From NCBI GenBank assembly GCA_947565865.1, contig CANOHT010000015.1, positions 1-64,000 of the forward strand: a stretch of 64,000 nt of DNA, read 5' to 3'. Below the pieces are notes generated by a model. That model was given only the letters and a program-made list of their open reading frames with translations, made no database searches and was not told where the DNA came from. Shown here in pieces: positions 16,100-23,160 of this stretch (position 1 is its first letter; each line of letters starts with the position of its first letter). A program made the position numbers and the translations under genes. The stretch is from an uncultured Clostridia bacterium. Lineage in GTDB: Bacteria; Bacillota; Clostridia; Christensenellales; Aristaeellaceae.

Positions 16100-17140
16100 C
16101 TACATCCTCTTCAAATAGCTGGCAAGAAAGTCATTCACATTCGCAAAACAATTCGGACGCATACCTGCCTCGCGATACGTTTCCAAATAGCTTTTTAAGG
16201 TGTGCTCAAAGAGCAGCCGATTTTTCTCCGGATCGCGAGGATCAAATTGCCCCATCATATCCAGCGGCTTGATTGCGACATTTTCCGCGATTTCATCCAT
16301 CATGCATTGGCATGAAACCATATTCATATAGGACGAAAACAAATCGTTTCGCGTTGACGCCTCCTGCATTTTGTTCCGCCAGTTGGAAACCATTTCTTCA
16401 TATGTTCCGGAAAGATTGTCCTGACGGGGCGCGCGTTTTTCATGGGGAAACAATAAGCTTGCCTGCACTTCCTTCATCAAATCCGTCAATCTGCTTCTGA
16501 TTTGCGCACTTGATTCCGCCTGGATCACCCGCATAACCTGTTCTTTCATGTCAAAGGACAGGTTCAGTCCTTCCAGCTCGTCAAAGGTCCTTTTCAGACC
16601 TTTTCTAAAGTATCGGCCGTGATAAAGCATGACGGCATCCAGCAGAAAATGGATCGCAATGCCCGCAGCGGTGCGCAGCTTCGCGACGGAGTCCGTCAGG
16701 AAGCAGTCGGCATACATTTGTTTCGCATGGTCAATGGCCGCCTGCGCCTTGTCATACCGCGCATCCGACGCCAGCAAATCCAACGCCTTTTTTCTCAGGC
16801 TCTCCAGCCGCTGGACGGCATGCTGCTCTTTTGCGTAGACCAAGGGCGAATCAAGCAATCTGGACAACTGCGCGTGACCGCATGCAGCGTCCGCCTCGAG
16901 CATTGCCCAGGTGGTGCAGTAAAGATCATATCCGATTTCGGTATCGTCAAGGATGAATGCCTCAGATAGCTGATAGCCCTGCGCATCATTGATTAAGAGC
17001 AACAGATCAAGGTCGGACTTTTCATGAGTATCACCTGTCGCGACCGAACCGTACAGCCCGATCAGCGCCAGCGAATCCGGACATACCGCTTCCGCCTTTT
17101 TGATGATGGCGTCTATAATTTTTGGGTTGACTTCATTCAT
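16100..17140 (-). CDS. nucleotidyltransferase-domain protein
   Basis: A 346-residue protein with an N-terminal NTase fold: GLYGSVATG (Gly31, Ser32) followed by KSDLDLLLL with metal-binding Asp43 and Asp45. The rest is helical and may be a substrate-binding or HEPN-like region. Aminoglycoside nucleotidyltransferases share this layout, but no resistance-specific motif is recognised. The base composition is visibly more AT-rich than the neighbours and the ribosome binding site is weak, which suits acquisition by transfer. Lone gene on the minus strand. Function unknown beyond nucleotidyl transfer. Confidence 0.75.
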   Translation of the reverse strand: MNEVNPKIIDAIIKKAEAVCPDSLALIGLYGSVATGDTHEKSDLDLLLLINDAQGYQLSEAFILDDTEIGYDLYCTTWAMLEADAACGHAQLSRLLDSPLVYAKEQHAVQRLESLRKKALDLLASDARYDKAQAAIDHAKQMYADCFLTDSVAKLRTAAGIAIHFLLDAVMLYHGRYFRKGLKRTFDELEGLNLSFDMKEQVMRVIQAESSAQIRSRLTDLMKEVQASLLFPHEKRAPRQDNLSGTYEEMVSNWRNKMQEASTRNDLFSSYMNMVSCQCMMDEIAENVAIKPLDMMGQFDPRDPEKNRLLFEHTLKSYLETYREAGMRPNCFANVNDFLASYLKRM

Positions 17141-17200
17141 GGCTTCATGCCGTCCATCGTAATTGATGTGGGTTCATGCGGATTAGCCGCTGCTGAACGC

Positions 17201-18469
17201 TTATTTTTCCAGCTTCTTCATATCCTTGGGCACCGTCAGGAAAAGTGCCATACCGATAACGAACATCACCAGCACGGGGATGATGCCAAGGTATACCTGC
17301 TGGGTAGCGCCCCACACCAGGGAGAAGAGGGCCGGGCCGATAACGGCGGAGAACTTGCCGAAAATATCGAAGAAGCCGAAGTATTCGTTGGCTGATTCCG
17401 CGGGAATCAGCTTGCCGTAATAGCTGCGGGACAGGGCCTGAATACCGCCCTGTGCCGTGCCGACCAGGAAGCCCAGTGCAAGGAAGCCCATCAGCAGCGG
17501 GGTGGAGCCCATGGCGCTCAGGGGCTTGAGGAGCAGCGCCACAAAGCAGACTGCCATGTAGGTGCCAATGCCCACACAGATCATGTTGCGCACACCGATC
17601 CGCTTGCTGAACTTGCCGTACAGGATAGCGAAGGGGAAAGCGACGATCTGCACCAGCAGAAGGACAACGATCAGGCTGTTGCTGTCCAGGCCCATGTTCC
17701 GGCCAAAGACCGTGGCCATGTGGATGATGGTGCCCACGCCGTCGATGTAGAAGAAATACGCCAGCAGGAACAGCAGCAGGCCCTTGCAGCGGATGATTCG
17801 ACGCAGCAGCGAGCCCATGCGCCGGAGGGTCTGGGCGAAGACGTGCCCTTCAGGCTCAACGCTGTTCACCTGGTGAACATGGCGCCACATGGGCACGGTG
17901 AAGACCAGCCACCATACTGCCGTCAGCAGAAAGGAGAGCTGGCAGGCCAGGGTGGCGTTAACGCCGAAGGACTCACCGAACATGATCAGCACCATGCCCA
18001 CCAACAGGGGAATGGTGCTGCCGCCGATGTAGCCCAGACCGTAACCGTAGGTAGACACGGCGTCCATGCGGTCATCCGTGGTAACGTCCGGCAGGAAGCC
18101 ATCATAGAAAACGCAGGAGCCGTTGAAGCCGATGGTTCCCAGCACATAGAAAATCAGGATGACCTGCCATTGGTCGGTGAAGGTGAGCGCCGCGGTAGCC
18201 GCTACGCCAAGAATGACAAAGCCGGTAAAGAAGCGCTTTTTATAGCCGCGGTAATCGCCCATGGTGCCCAGGAAGGGAGCCAGAACGGCGCAGATCAGCG
18301 TGGCCAGAGAGGTAGCGTAGCCCCACCAGGTGCCGGCGGCCAGATTGCCCTCGGTCAGCGTCGCGTAAAAGTTGGGCAGGATTATGGCCGCGATAATCGC
18401 GGAAAAGGAGGAATTGGCCCAGTCATACATGATCCATCCGCGTTCAGCCTTGGTGAATTTTTTCAGCAT
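17201..18469 (-). CDS. MFS transporter, UMF1 (Atg22-like) family
   Basis: Twelve-segment major facilitator protein of about 422 residues. It opens with ERGWIMYDWANSSFSAII, the signature of the UMF1/vacuole-effluxer-like group, and has the cytoplasmic loop GDYRGYKKRFF. A long central loop follows the sixth segment. The substrate is unknown; related proteins are thought to export amino acids or other metabolites. The codon at 18481 is also ATG, but GAAGGG abuts it. The ATG at 18469 has that site 11 nt upstream and is preferred. Divergent from marR with a promoter in the shared spacer. Confidence 0.82.
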   Translation of the reverse strand: MLKKFTKAERGWIMYDWANSSFSAIIAAIILPNFYATLTEGNLAAGTWWGYATSLATLICAVLAPFLGTMGDYRGYKKRFFTGFVILGVAATAALTFTDQWQVILIFYVLGTIGFNGSCVFYDGFLPDVTTDDRMDAVSTYGYGLGYIGGSTIPLLVGMVLIMFGESFGVNATLACQLSFLLTAVWWLVFTVPMWRHVHQVNSVEPEGHVFAQTLRRMGSLLRRIIRCKGLLLFLLAYFFYIDGVGTIIHMATVFGRNMGLDSNSLIVVLLLVQIVAFPFAILYGKFSKRIGVRNMICVGIGTYMAVCFVALLLKPLSAMGSTPLLMGFLALGFLVGTAQGGIQALSRSYYGKLIPAESANEYFGFFDIFGKFSAVIGPALFSLVWGATQQVYLGIIPVLVMFVIGMALFLTVPKDMKKLEK

Positions 18470-18565
18470 CCGCTCAAACATCCCTTCGTGTCAGGCGTGT
18501 TGTTCAGTCGGACGGTTAACGTGCGCTCCGAAACGCCTGTACCTGTATTTTATACCAACAAATTC

Positions 18566-18593
18566 ATTATACCATGGTTCCCGTCATATGCAA
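18566..18593 (-). promoter_or_regulatory. promoter of the UMF1-type MFS gene
   Basis: Reading the minus strand: -35 TTGCAT (18593-18588), 16-bp spacer, -10 TATAAT (18571-18566). The start would be about 90 bp before the gene. Confidence 0.65.
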
Positions 18594-18695
18594 GGGGCGT
18601 ATGTTATGTTATTGTCTTAACAAAAATCAGGGGTCAGGTGTGCTTATAGAAGTATTTGCTTGTAAAATAATGGAATCCATGTGGCTTTTTAGCAT

Positions 18696-18724
18696 GTCAA
18701 AATGTTTTTCTTGCAAATTTTGAC
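18696..18724. promoter_or_regulatory. inverted repeat in the MFS/marR intergenic region
   Basis: GTCAAAAT (18696-18703) and ATTTTGAC (18717-18724) are perfect inverted arms 13 bp apart, between the two divergent promoters. A MarR-type regulator typically binds such palindromes near its own gene and a neighbouring transporter gene. This is a candidate operator for both. Confidence 0.45.
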
Positions 18725-18754
18725 GAAATAATGTTCTCAAATCGGGTTTTTCAC

Positions 18755-18783
18755 TTGCGTCCTGGCAGAAAAAGGTTTATAAT
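18755..18783 (+). promoter_or_regulatory. promoter of the marR-type gene
   Basis: -35 TTGCGT (18755-18760), 17-bp spacer and perfect -10 TATAAT (18778-18783). Confidence 0.6.
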
Positions 18784-18828
18784 CAATGCATCATCGTCTC
18801 CTGTGGAGAAGGGATGGAGGAAAAGCAG

Positions 18829-19296
18829 ATGGCGAAGAAGTGGAGCGTGGATTCGGCTTTGGTGGAAAGCGTGGCAGCCAACCTGGTGGAGCTGCTGCCC
18901 CTGTTTCCCAAGCGCTTGATTCGGTTGGATGCGCTTGTGCGGGAGCATGAGATGCCGTTTTCACATATCCAGATCCTGGTGCTGCTGGCTGAAGGCGCGA
19001 TGGCCATTGGTACGCTCTCGGACAAGCTGAGCATAGCCAAGCCCAACATTACCCCGCTGGTGGACAGCCTGAGGGAGCAGCACTATGTGGAGCGTGTGCG
19101 GGACGCCCGTGATCGCCGCATCGTCAATGTGTGCATAACGGACAGCGGCTTGGAGAAGCTTCAGGCGATTCAGCGCTCGGTGGCCAAGCAGGTGGCGGAA
19201 TGGCCCGGGCTTTTCAGCCGCAGCGAGGTCAAGGCCTTCAAAGGCGCGCTTTCCGGCGTTATCCGCATGGCGATGGAGGTCGGCGCAGGGGAGTAA
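18829..19296 (+). CDS. MarR-family transcriptional regulator
   Basis: Winged-helix repressor of 155 residues. The recognition helix region is LSDKLSIAKPNITPLVDSL, and the wing carries the family signature RVRDARDRRIVNVCITDSG. The ATG at 18829 is chosen because GGAGG (18816-18820) lies 8 nt upstream; the ATG at 18814 would place that site inside the gene. Such regulators sense small phenolic or oxidising compounds and often control a divergent exporter. The UMF1-type transporter on the other side of the spacer is the obvious candidate target. Confidence 0.9.
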   Translation: MAKKWSVDSALVESVAANLVELLPLFPKRLIRLDALVREHEMPFSHIQILVLLAEGAMAIGTLSDKLSIAKPNITPLVDSLREQHYVERVRDARDRRIVNVCITDSGLEKLQAIQRSVAKQVAEWPGLFSRSEVKAFKGALSGVIRMAMEVGAGE

Positions 19297-19370
19297 GGCA
19301 GGTTGATAGCAGCTCAGGCGGCATTTGCCCTGGGCTGGCCTCATTATGATGCCATCGAACTGATAGATGA

Positions 19371-19405
19371 AAGGGAGACCGATGCTGCCGGTCTCCCTTT
19401 CCTTC
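19371..19405. terminator. bidirectional terminator between marR and pfkA
   Basis: AAGGGAGACCG pairs with CGGTCTCCCTT around an 8-nt loop. T-rich ends are present on both strands, fitting the convergent genes. Confidence 0.85.
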
Positions 19406-19411
19406 TGCTTG

Positions 19412-20485
19412 TTACTTTGTCCCGAAGGAAATACCGATGTTCTTGGCAATGGTGATCATCTGGTGCTCCTCGGGTACAAGCTTGGGCACGCCCGCGATGT
19501 CGGACAGCCGGTTGTGCGTGATTTCGTTGCCCTTCAGCGCCACCGTGACGCCGAACACGCCATCGCGGATCAGCTCCGCCGCGTGGACGCCGAACTGGGT
19601 GGACAGCACGCGATCATAGGCAGAGGGCGCGCCGCCGCGCTGGAGATGGCCGGGCACAACGCTTCGGGCTTCCACGCCCACCAAATCCCGCAGCTGCTGG
19701 GCCACATAGGCGCTGGCGGAGAAGTGCTCCGCGGCGCGCTTGGCCTCACGCTCCTTCTTCTTCATCTTGGCCTCTTCCTTGTCCATGGCGCCTTCCGCCA
19801 CGGCAATGATGGTGAAGCCCTTGTTGGACTTGGCGCGGGCTTCCACCACCTTGGCCACGTTCTCGATTTTATAAGGAATTTCGGGAATCAGAATAACGTC
19901 GGCGCCGCCGGCCACACCGGCGTAAAGCGTCAGCCAGCCGGCCTTGTTGCCCATGATCTCAATGACCATGCAGCGGCCGTGGGAAGCGGCGGTGGTATGG
20001 ATGCGGTCAATCACGTCGGTGGCGATGTCCATAGCTGTGTGGAAACCAAAGGTAAAGTCAGTGCCGTACAGATCGTTGTCAATGGTCTTGGGCAGGCCGA
20101 TGACGTTCAGCCCCTCCTGAGAGAGCAGGTTGGCGGTCTTGTGGGTGCCATTGCCGCCCAGGGTAACCAGACAGTCCAGCTTCAGATCCTTGTAGGTCTT
20201 TTTCATGGCGGCAACCTTGTCCACCTTGTCCTCGCCGATAACGCGCATGTTGCGGAATGGCGTTCGGGCCGTTCCCAGGATGGTGCCGCCCAGGGTTAGA
20301 ATACCGGAAAAGTCGCTTCGCTTCATTTCCTGGTAATCGCCCTCGATCAGGCCGCGATAACCGTCATGGATGCCGATGATTTCCGCGTCAAACATTTCAT
20401 AGGCGGCGCGGGTTACGCCGCGAATGGCCGCGTTCAAGCCAGGGCAATCGCCGCCGCTGGTCAGGATGCCGATTCTTCTTTTCAT
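19412..20485 (-). CDS. pfkA: 6-phosphofructokinase
   Basis: Phosphorylates fructose-6-phosphate in glycolysis. The 357-residue length places it in the longer, mixed-substrate clade rather than the 320-residue bacterial PfkA. The donor-site residue equivalent to E. coli Gly104 is Gly113 (LGGNGT). The position equivalent to Gly124 is Lys133 (PKTIDND, catalytic Asp136). In this clade Gly plus Lys is usually linked to ATP use and Asp plus Lys to pyrophosphate use, so ATP is the likelier donor. A lysine-rich insert (about residues 238-258) is typical of the group. Gene stands alone; GGAGGGCG precedes the ATG. Confidence 0.92.
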   Translation of the reverse strand: MKRRIGILTSGGDCPGLNAAIRGVTRAAYEMFDAEIIGIHDGYRGLIEGDYQEMKRSDFSGILTLGGTILGTARTPFRNMRVIGEDKVDKVAAMKKTYKDLKLDCLVTLGGNGTHKTANLLSQEGLNVIGLPKTIDNDLYGTDFTFGFHTAMDIATDVIDRIHTTAASHGRCMVIEIMGNKAGWLTLYAGVAGGADVILIPEIPYKIENVAKVVEARAKSNKGFTIIAVAEGAMDKEEAKMKKKEREAKRAAEHFSASAYVAQQLRDLVGVEARSVVPGHLQRGGAPSAYDRVLSTQFGVHAAELIRDGVFGVTVALKGNEITHNRLSDIAGVPKLVPEEHQMITIAKNIGISFGTK

Positions 20486-20860
20486 GGAAAAACGCCCTCC
20501 TCCACATTTGTATGAACCTTTTCATCCCTTATTATACCACAACCCCCGTCCAATGACTACCCGGAGAGCGTCAAAAAAATGGCTCGCGCCGCTTGGGGGA
20601 GTTCCGTGCGCCCGGTCCTTGACGCGCAAGCTTTCGGGGGAGAGTCCGGGCAGGAAGCGATGATGCCGACGCCCTGCGTTCTTCATGCGCGGACGTCGCG
20701 AAACCTGCGGGAGAGCGGACAGGAGCCGTGACGCGCGCTGCCATGAGCAAGCTTCGATGAAACGAAAGCTCCTCTCCCGCGTCACGGAAGAGGAGCAAGA
20801 GGGGGAATATCCCTCTTTGGTGGTAAGGGGCAGGAGGCGGCGCCTCCCGCCGTCTTTGAC
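20486..20860. other. structured spacer between pfkA and SASP genes
   Basis: No gene is supported. The pfkA side has a TATAAT-like -10 on the minus strand near 20528-20540. A degenerate relative of the GTGGC palindrome family lies near 20568-20600 (GCGTCAAAAAAATGGC, then a poor right arm). Between about 20727 and 20786, outer arms GTGACGCG and CGCGTCAC enclose an inner hairpin, giving a large stem-loop. Confidence 0.4.
20803..20823 (-). terminator. possible terminator of the first SASP gene
   Basis: Stem AAGAGGG/CCCTCTT with a 7-nt loop, about 40 bp downstream of the minus-strand SASP stop. The following T-richness on the minus strand is modest. Confidence 0.4.
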
Positions 20861-21085
20861 TTACTTGCCGGCCATCTGGCGCTCGGCCTGCTCAACCAGG
20901 CGCTTCACCATGTAGCCGCCGATGCTGCCGGCCTGACGGGAGGGCAGATCGCCGTTGTAGCCCTGCTTCAGGTTGATGCCCAGCTCGCTGGCGATTTCAT
21001 ACTTCATGTTGTCCAGGGCGGCGCGGGCTTCGGGAACCATACCGCCGGGCTGGCTGGTGGACTGATTCATATTGTTGTTATACAT
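20861..21085 (-). CDS. small acid-soluble spore protein, alpha/beta type
   Basis: Spore-core DNA-binding protein of 74 residues that protects DNA in dormant spores and is degraded at germination. It has the conserved N-terminal half (PEARAALDNMKYEIASELGI) containing the GPR protease site EIASELGI, and the C-terminal block GGYMVKRLVEQAERQMAGK. The ATG at 21085 has AGGAGG 9 nt upstream. In known sporulators these genes are read by sigma G in the forespore; I could not place a clear sigma G promoter. Paralogue of the next gene (21306-21539). Confidence 0.95.
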   Translation of the reverse strand: MYNNNMNQSTSQPGGMVPEARAALDNMKYEIASELGINLKQGYNGDLPSRQAGSIGGYMVKRLVEQAERQMAGK

Positions 21086-21305
21086 GATGGTTGTCCTCCT
21101 CATGATGTTGGTTGCCGTCGCGTGGCCAAGGCGGGCAAGTCCCAGGGGGGGATTCGCCTGCCTTGAGGCGCGGCGGGGGTGATGGTCATAGGCGGAGGAT
21201 GGCGTGACATGCGTCAGGCCATGGCTGCCTGTGACATTCGAGTGACAGGATTCCGTCGCGCGCCGTTAAACGCGCTTGAGGCTGATAAACCGGGAAGAAG
21301 CAATC

Positions 21306-21539
21306 TTACTTACCGGCCATCTGACGCTCGGCCTGCTCGACCAGGCGCTTGACCATGTAACCGCCCACATAACCGTTCTCACGGCTGGACAGGTCGCCAT
21401 TGTAGCCCTGCTTGAAGTTGATGCCCAGCTCGCGGGCGATTTCGAACTTCATGTTGTCCAGAGCGGCCTTGGCTTCGGGAACCATCTGGGTGTTGCCGTT
21501 GTTCTTCTGGCTCTGACCCTGCTGATTCTGCTGATTCAT
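21306..21539 (-). CDS. small acid-soluble spore protein, alpha/beta type
   Basis: Second alpha/beta SASP, 77 residues, with an Asn/Gln-rich start (MNQQNQQGQSQKNNGN), GPR site EIARELGI and the C-terminal block VGGYMVKRLVEQAERQMAGK almost identical to the first copy. The two are a clear tandem duplication separated by 220 bp that contains no gene. The ATG at 21539 follows AGGAGGTGA. A CATGATA-like element around 21570 on the minus strand resembles a sigma G -10 box, but the -35 is unconvincing. Confidence 0.95.
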   Translation of the reverse strand: MNQQNQQGQSQKNNGNTQMVPEAKAALDNMKFEIARELGINFKQGYNGDLSSRENGYVGGYMVKRLVEQAERQMAGK

Positions 21540-21647
21540 GCTTGTTTCACCTCCTGTTTCGTTCATCGGGAATATCATGCGCAGTTCGCGGCGGGATACC
21601 CTGGCAATTTCACGCAGTGCCGTTGGCATTTACCATGCCTTCCAGCG

Positions 21648-22226
21648 TTACACCTTGCCGGTGATCTTGCGAATGATCGTGTCCAGCTCGCTCTGGAGCT
21701 CGGACATGTCCGCCGCGCCGTCCAGCCGGTCGCCCAGCTTGTCCAGCTCGTCCAGCAGACCGGCATCGTCCGTCACCTCGATGACGTTCACGCCGGTAAG
21801 CACGCCGTTGACCCGCTCCTTGATGATCTCGCGGAGTCGGTCGTCAATGCCGCCCTTGTACTGGCTGTCGAACTTCAGCGCCACCGCCGCCGTGTTGCCG
21901 ACGATGATGACCTGGGCGTCCTCCACCTCGCTGAGCCGTTCCAGCTCATCCTCGATCTGCTCGATGGCCTTGCGGGCGTCGTTGACCGTGGTCACGCCTT
22001 CGACAGCGGGGGATGCCATGGGCTCGCCGCCGGGAATGGTGGACGCATCCGGCATGTCGCCCATATTCGGCATGGCGCTGTTGGTGGCGTCCGGGGTATT
22101 CGTGGGCGCCTGAGACACCGTGGCCGAGGGCGATGGGCTGGGGTTGGGTTCCGCGCCGGTGGCGCAGCCTGTGAGCAGCAACGCTGTCGCTGCCAGCAGG
22201 CAGGTTCCGTAAAGGGTCCTTTTCAC
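21648..22226 (-). CDS. YhcN/YlaJ-family spore lipoprotein
   Basis: Predicted membrane-anchored lipoprotein of 192 residues. The signal peptide ends in the lipobox LLLTGC with Cys21. A Pro/Ser/Thr-rich linker (NPSPSPSATVSQAP) follows to about residue 70. The C-terminal domain contains the family-like sequence LSEVEDAQVIIVGNTAAVALKF and a KERVNG helix. YhcN and YlaJ of Bacillus sit in the inner spore membrane and influence germination or outgrowth. The GTG at 22226 follows GAGGAGGCG. It lies next to two SASP genes on the same strand, which supports a sporulation role. Confidence 0.85.
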   Translation of the reverse strand: MKRTLYGTCLLAATALLLTGCATGAEPNPSPSPSATVSQAPTNTPDATNSAMPNMGDMPDASTIPGGEPMASPAVEGVTTVNDARKAIEQIEDELERLSEVEDAQVIIVGNTAAVALKFDSQYKGGIDDRLREIIKERVNGVLTGVNVIEVTDDAGLLDELDKLGDRLDGAADMSELQSELDTIIRKITGKV

Positions 22227-22310
22227 GTTGTTTCGCCTCCTCGGCGCTATTGTCACCCGGCGGCAGTCGTGCAAACCAGACAAAGTTTTGAAAAATTTAC
22301 ACCGTCTGGC

Positions 22311-22338
22311 TTGTATCTGCGCGAAATCCCTGTATAAT
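22311..22338 (+). promoter_or_regulatory. promoter of the first VanY-like gene
   Basis: -35 TTGTAT (22311-22316), 16-bp spacer, perfect -10 TATAAT (22333-22338). It may drive all three M15B genes, which follow with short gaps. Confidence 0.6.
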
Positions 22339-22450
22339 AGAAAGAGCGGTATTTCTCCGCGAAAAAAGTTTTTTCGGGCCGAACCGCCGCGACTTTGCAT
22401 AGGTCTTGAAACATGGGCGGTCAAGGGGCACGAAAGGAGAGCCTGACCAT

Positions 22451-23131
22451 ATGTCGAGTATTCTGCAGTCCATGGCTTCGCTGGCGGCCGCGGGGACGAT
22501 GCTGCTTTCCTCCGCGGTGGATGCGGCGGCGCCTCAAAACGACGCTGACGGCCTGCTGTTTCTGGTGAACCGTCAGTGGCGCATCAGTCAGAACTATGAG
22601 CCTGAGACACGGCTGACCGACGTGCCGGGGCAGGTGCGTTACATGCGGGAGGACGCCTCCCTGGCGCTGGAGGAAATGTACGCCGCCTGCAAGGAGGAAT
22701 TGGGCGTCAAGCTCAAGGCGGTGAGCGGCTACCGAAGCTACGACAAGCAGAGCAATATCTACAATAGTAAGCTCAAGCGCGTGGGCAGCAAGGAAAAGGC
22801 GGACGAGTATGTGGCTCGGCCTGGCGCAAGTGAGCATCAGCTGGCCCTGGCCATGGATGTGGGCCAGGAGAGCGACAAGGTCAATCTGACGTCCAGCTTC
22901 GGCGGCACCAAGGGCGGCAAATGGGTGCGGGAAAATTGCTGGCGCTTCGGCTTCATCCTCAGGTATGACGAGGGCTGGGAGGAAATCACGGGCTACAGCT
23001 ATGAGCCTTGGCATGTGCGCTATGTGGGGAAGGAGAACGCGCAGCGCATATACGAGGCCAACGTGCCGCTGGAGACCTACCTGCAGGCTTGGCGGGCGGA
23101 AAAGCTGCTTGAGATCGTTGCGGAAGATTAA
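22451..23131 (+). CDS. D-alanyl-D-alanine carboxypeptidase, M15B (VanY-like)
   Basis: Secreted zinc peptidase that trims D-Ala from peptidoglycan stem peptides. The 226 residues start with an export signal (to about residue 27). The substrate motif SGYRSY (92-97) and all three zinc ligands are present: His129 and Asp136 in SEHQLALAMDV and His188 in EPWHVRYVG. It therefore looks active. The ATG at 22451 has GAAAGGAG upstream. It is first of three consecutive M15B genes next to spore genes on the opposite strand, suggesting a role in spore or general wall remodelling. Vancomycin resistance is not implied, because no vanHAX genes are present. Confidence 0.9.
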   Translation: MSSILQSMASLAAAGTMLLSSAVDAAAPQNDADGLLFLVNRQWRISQNYEPETRLTDVPGQVRYMREDASLALEEMYAACKEELGVKLKAVSGYRSYDKQSNIYNSKLKRVGSKEKADEYVARPGASEHQLALAMDVGQESDKVNLTSSFGGTKGGKWVRENCWRFGFILRYDEGWEEITGYSYEPWHVRYVGKENAQRIYEANVPLETYLQAWRAEKLLEIVAED

Positions 23132-23160
23132 GGAAAAAAGAGAATAGGGGTGCTTCAACG

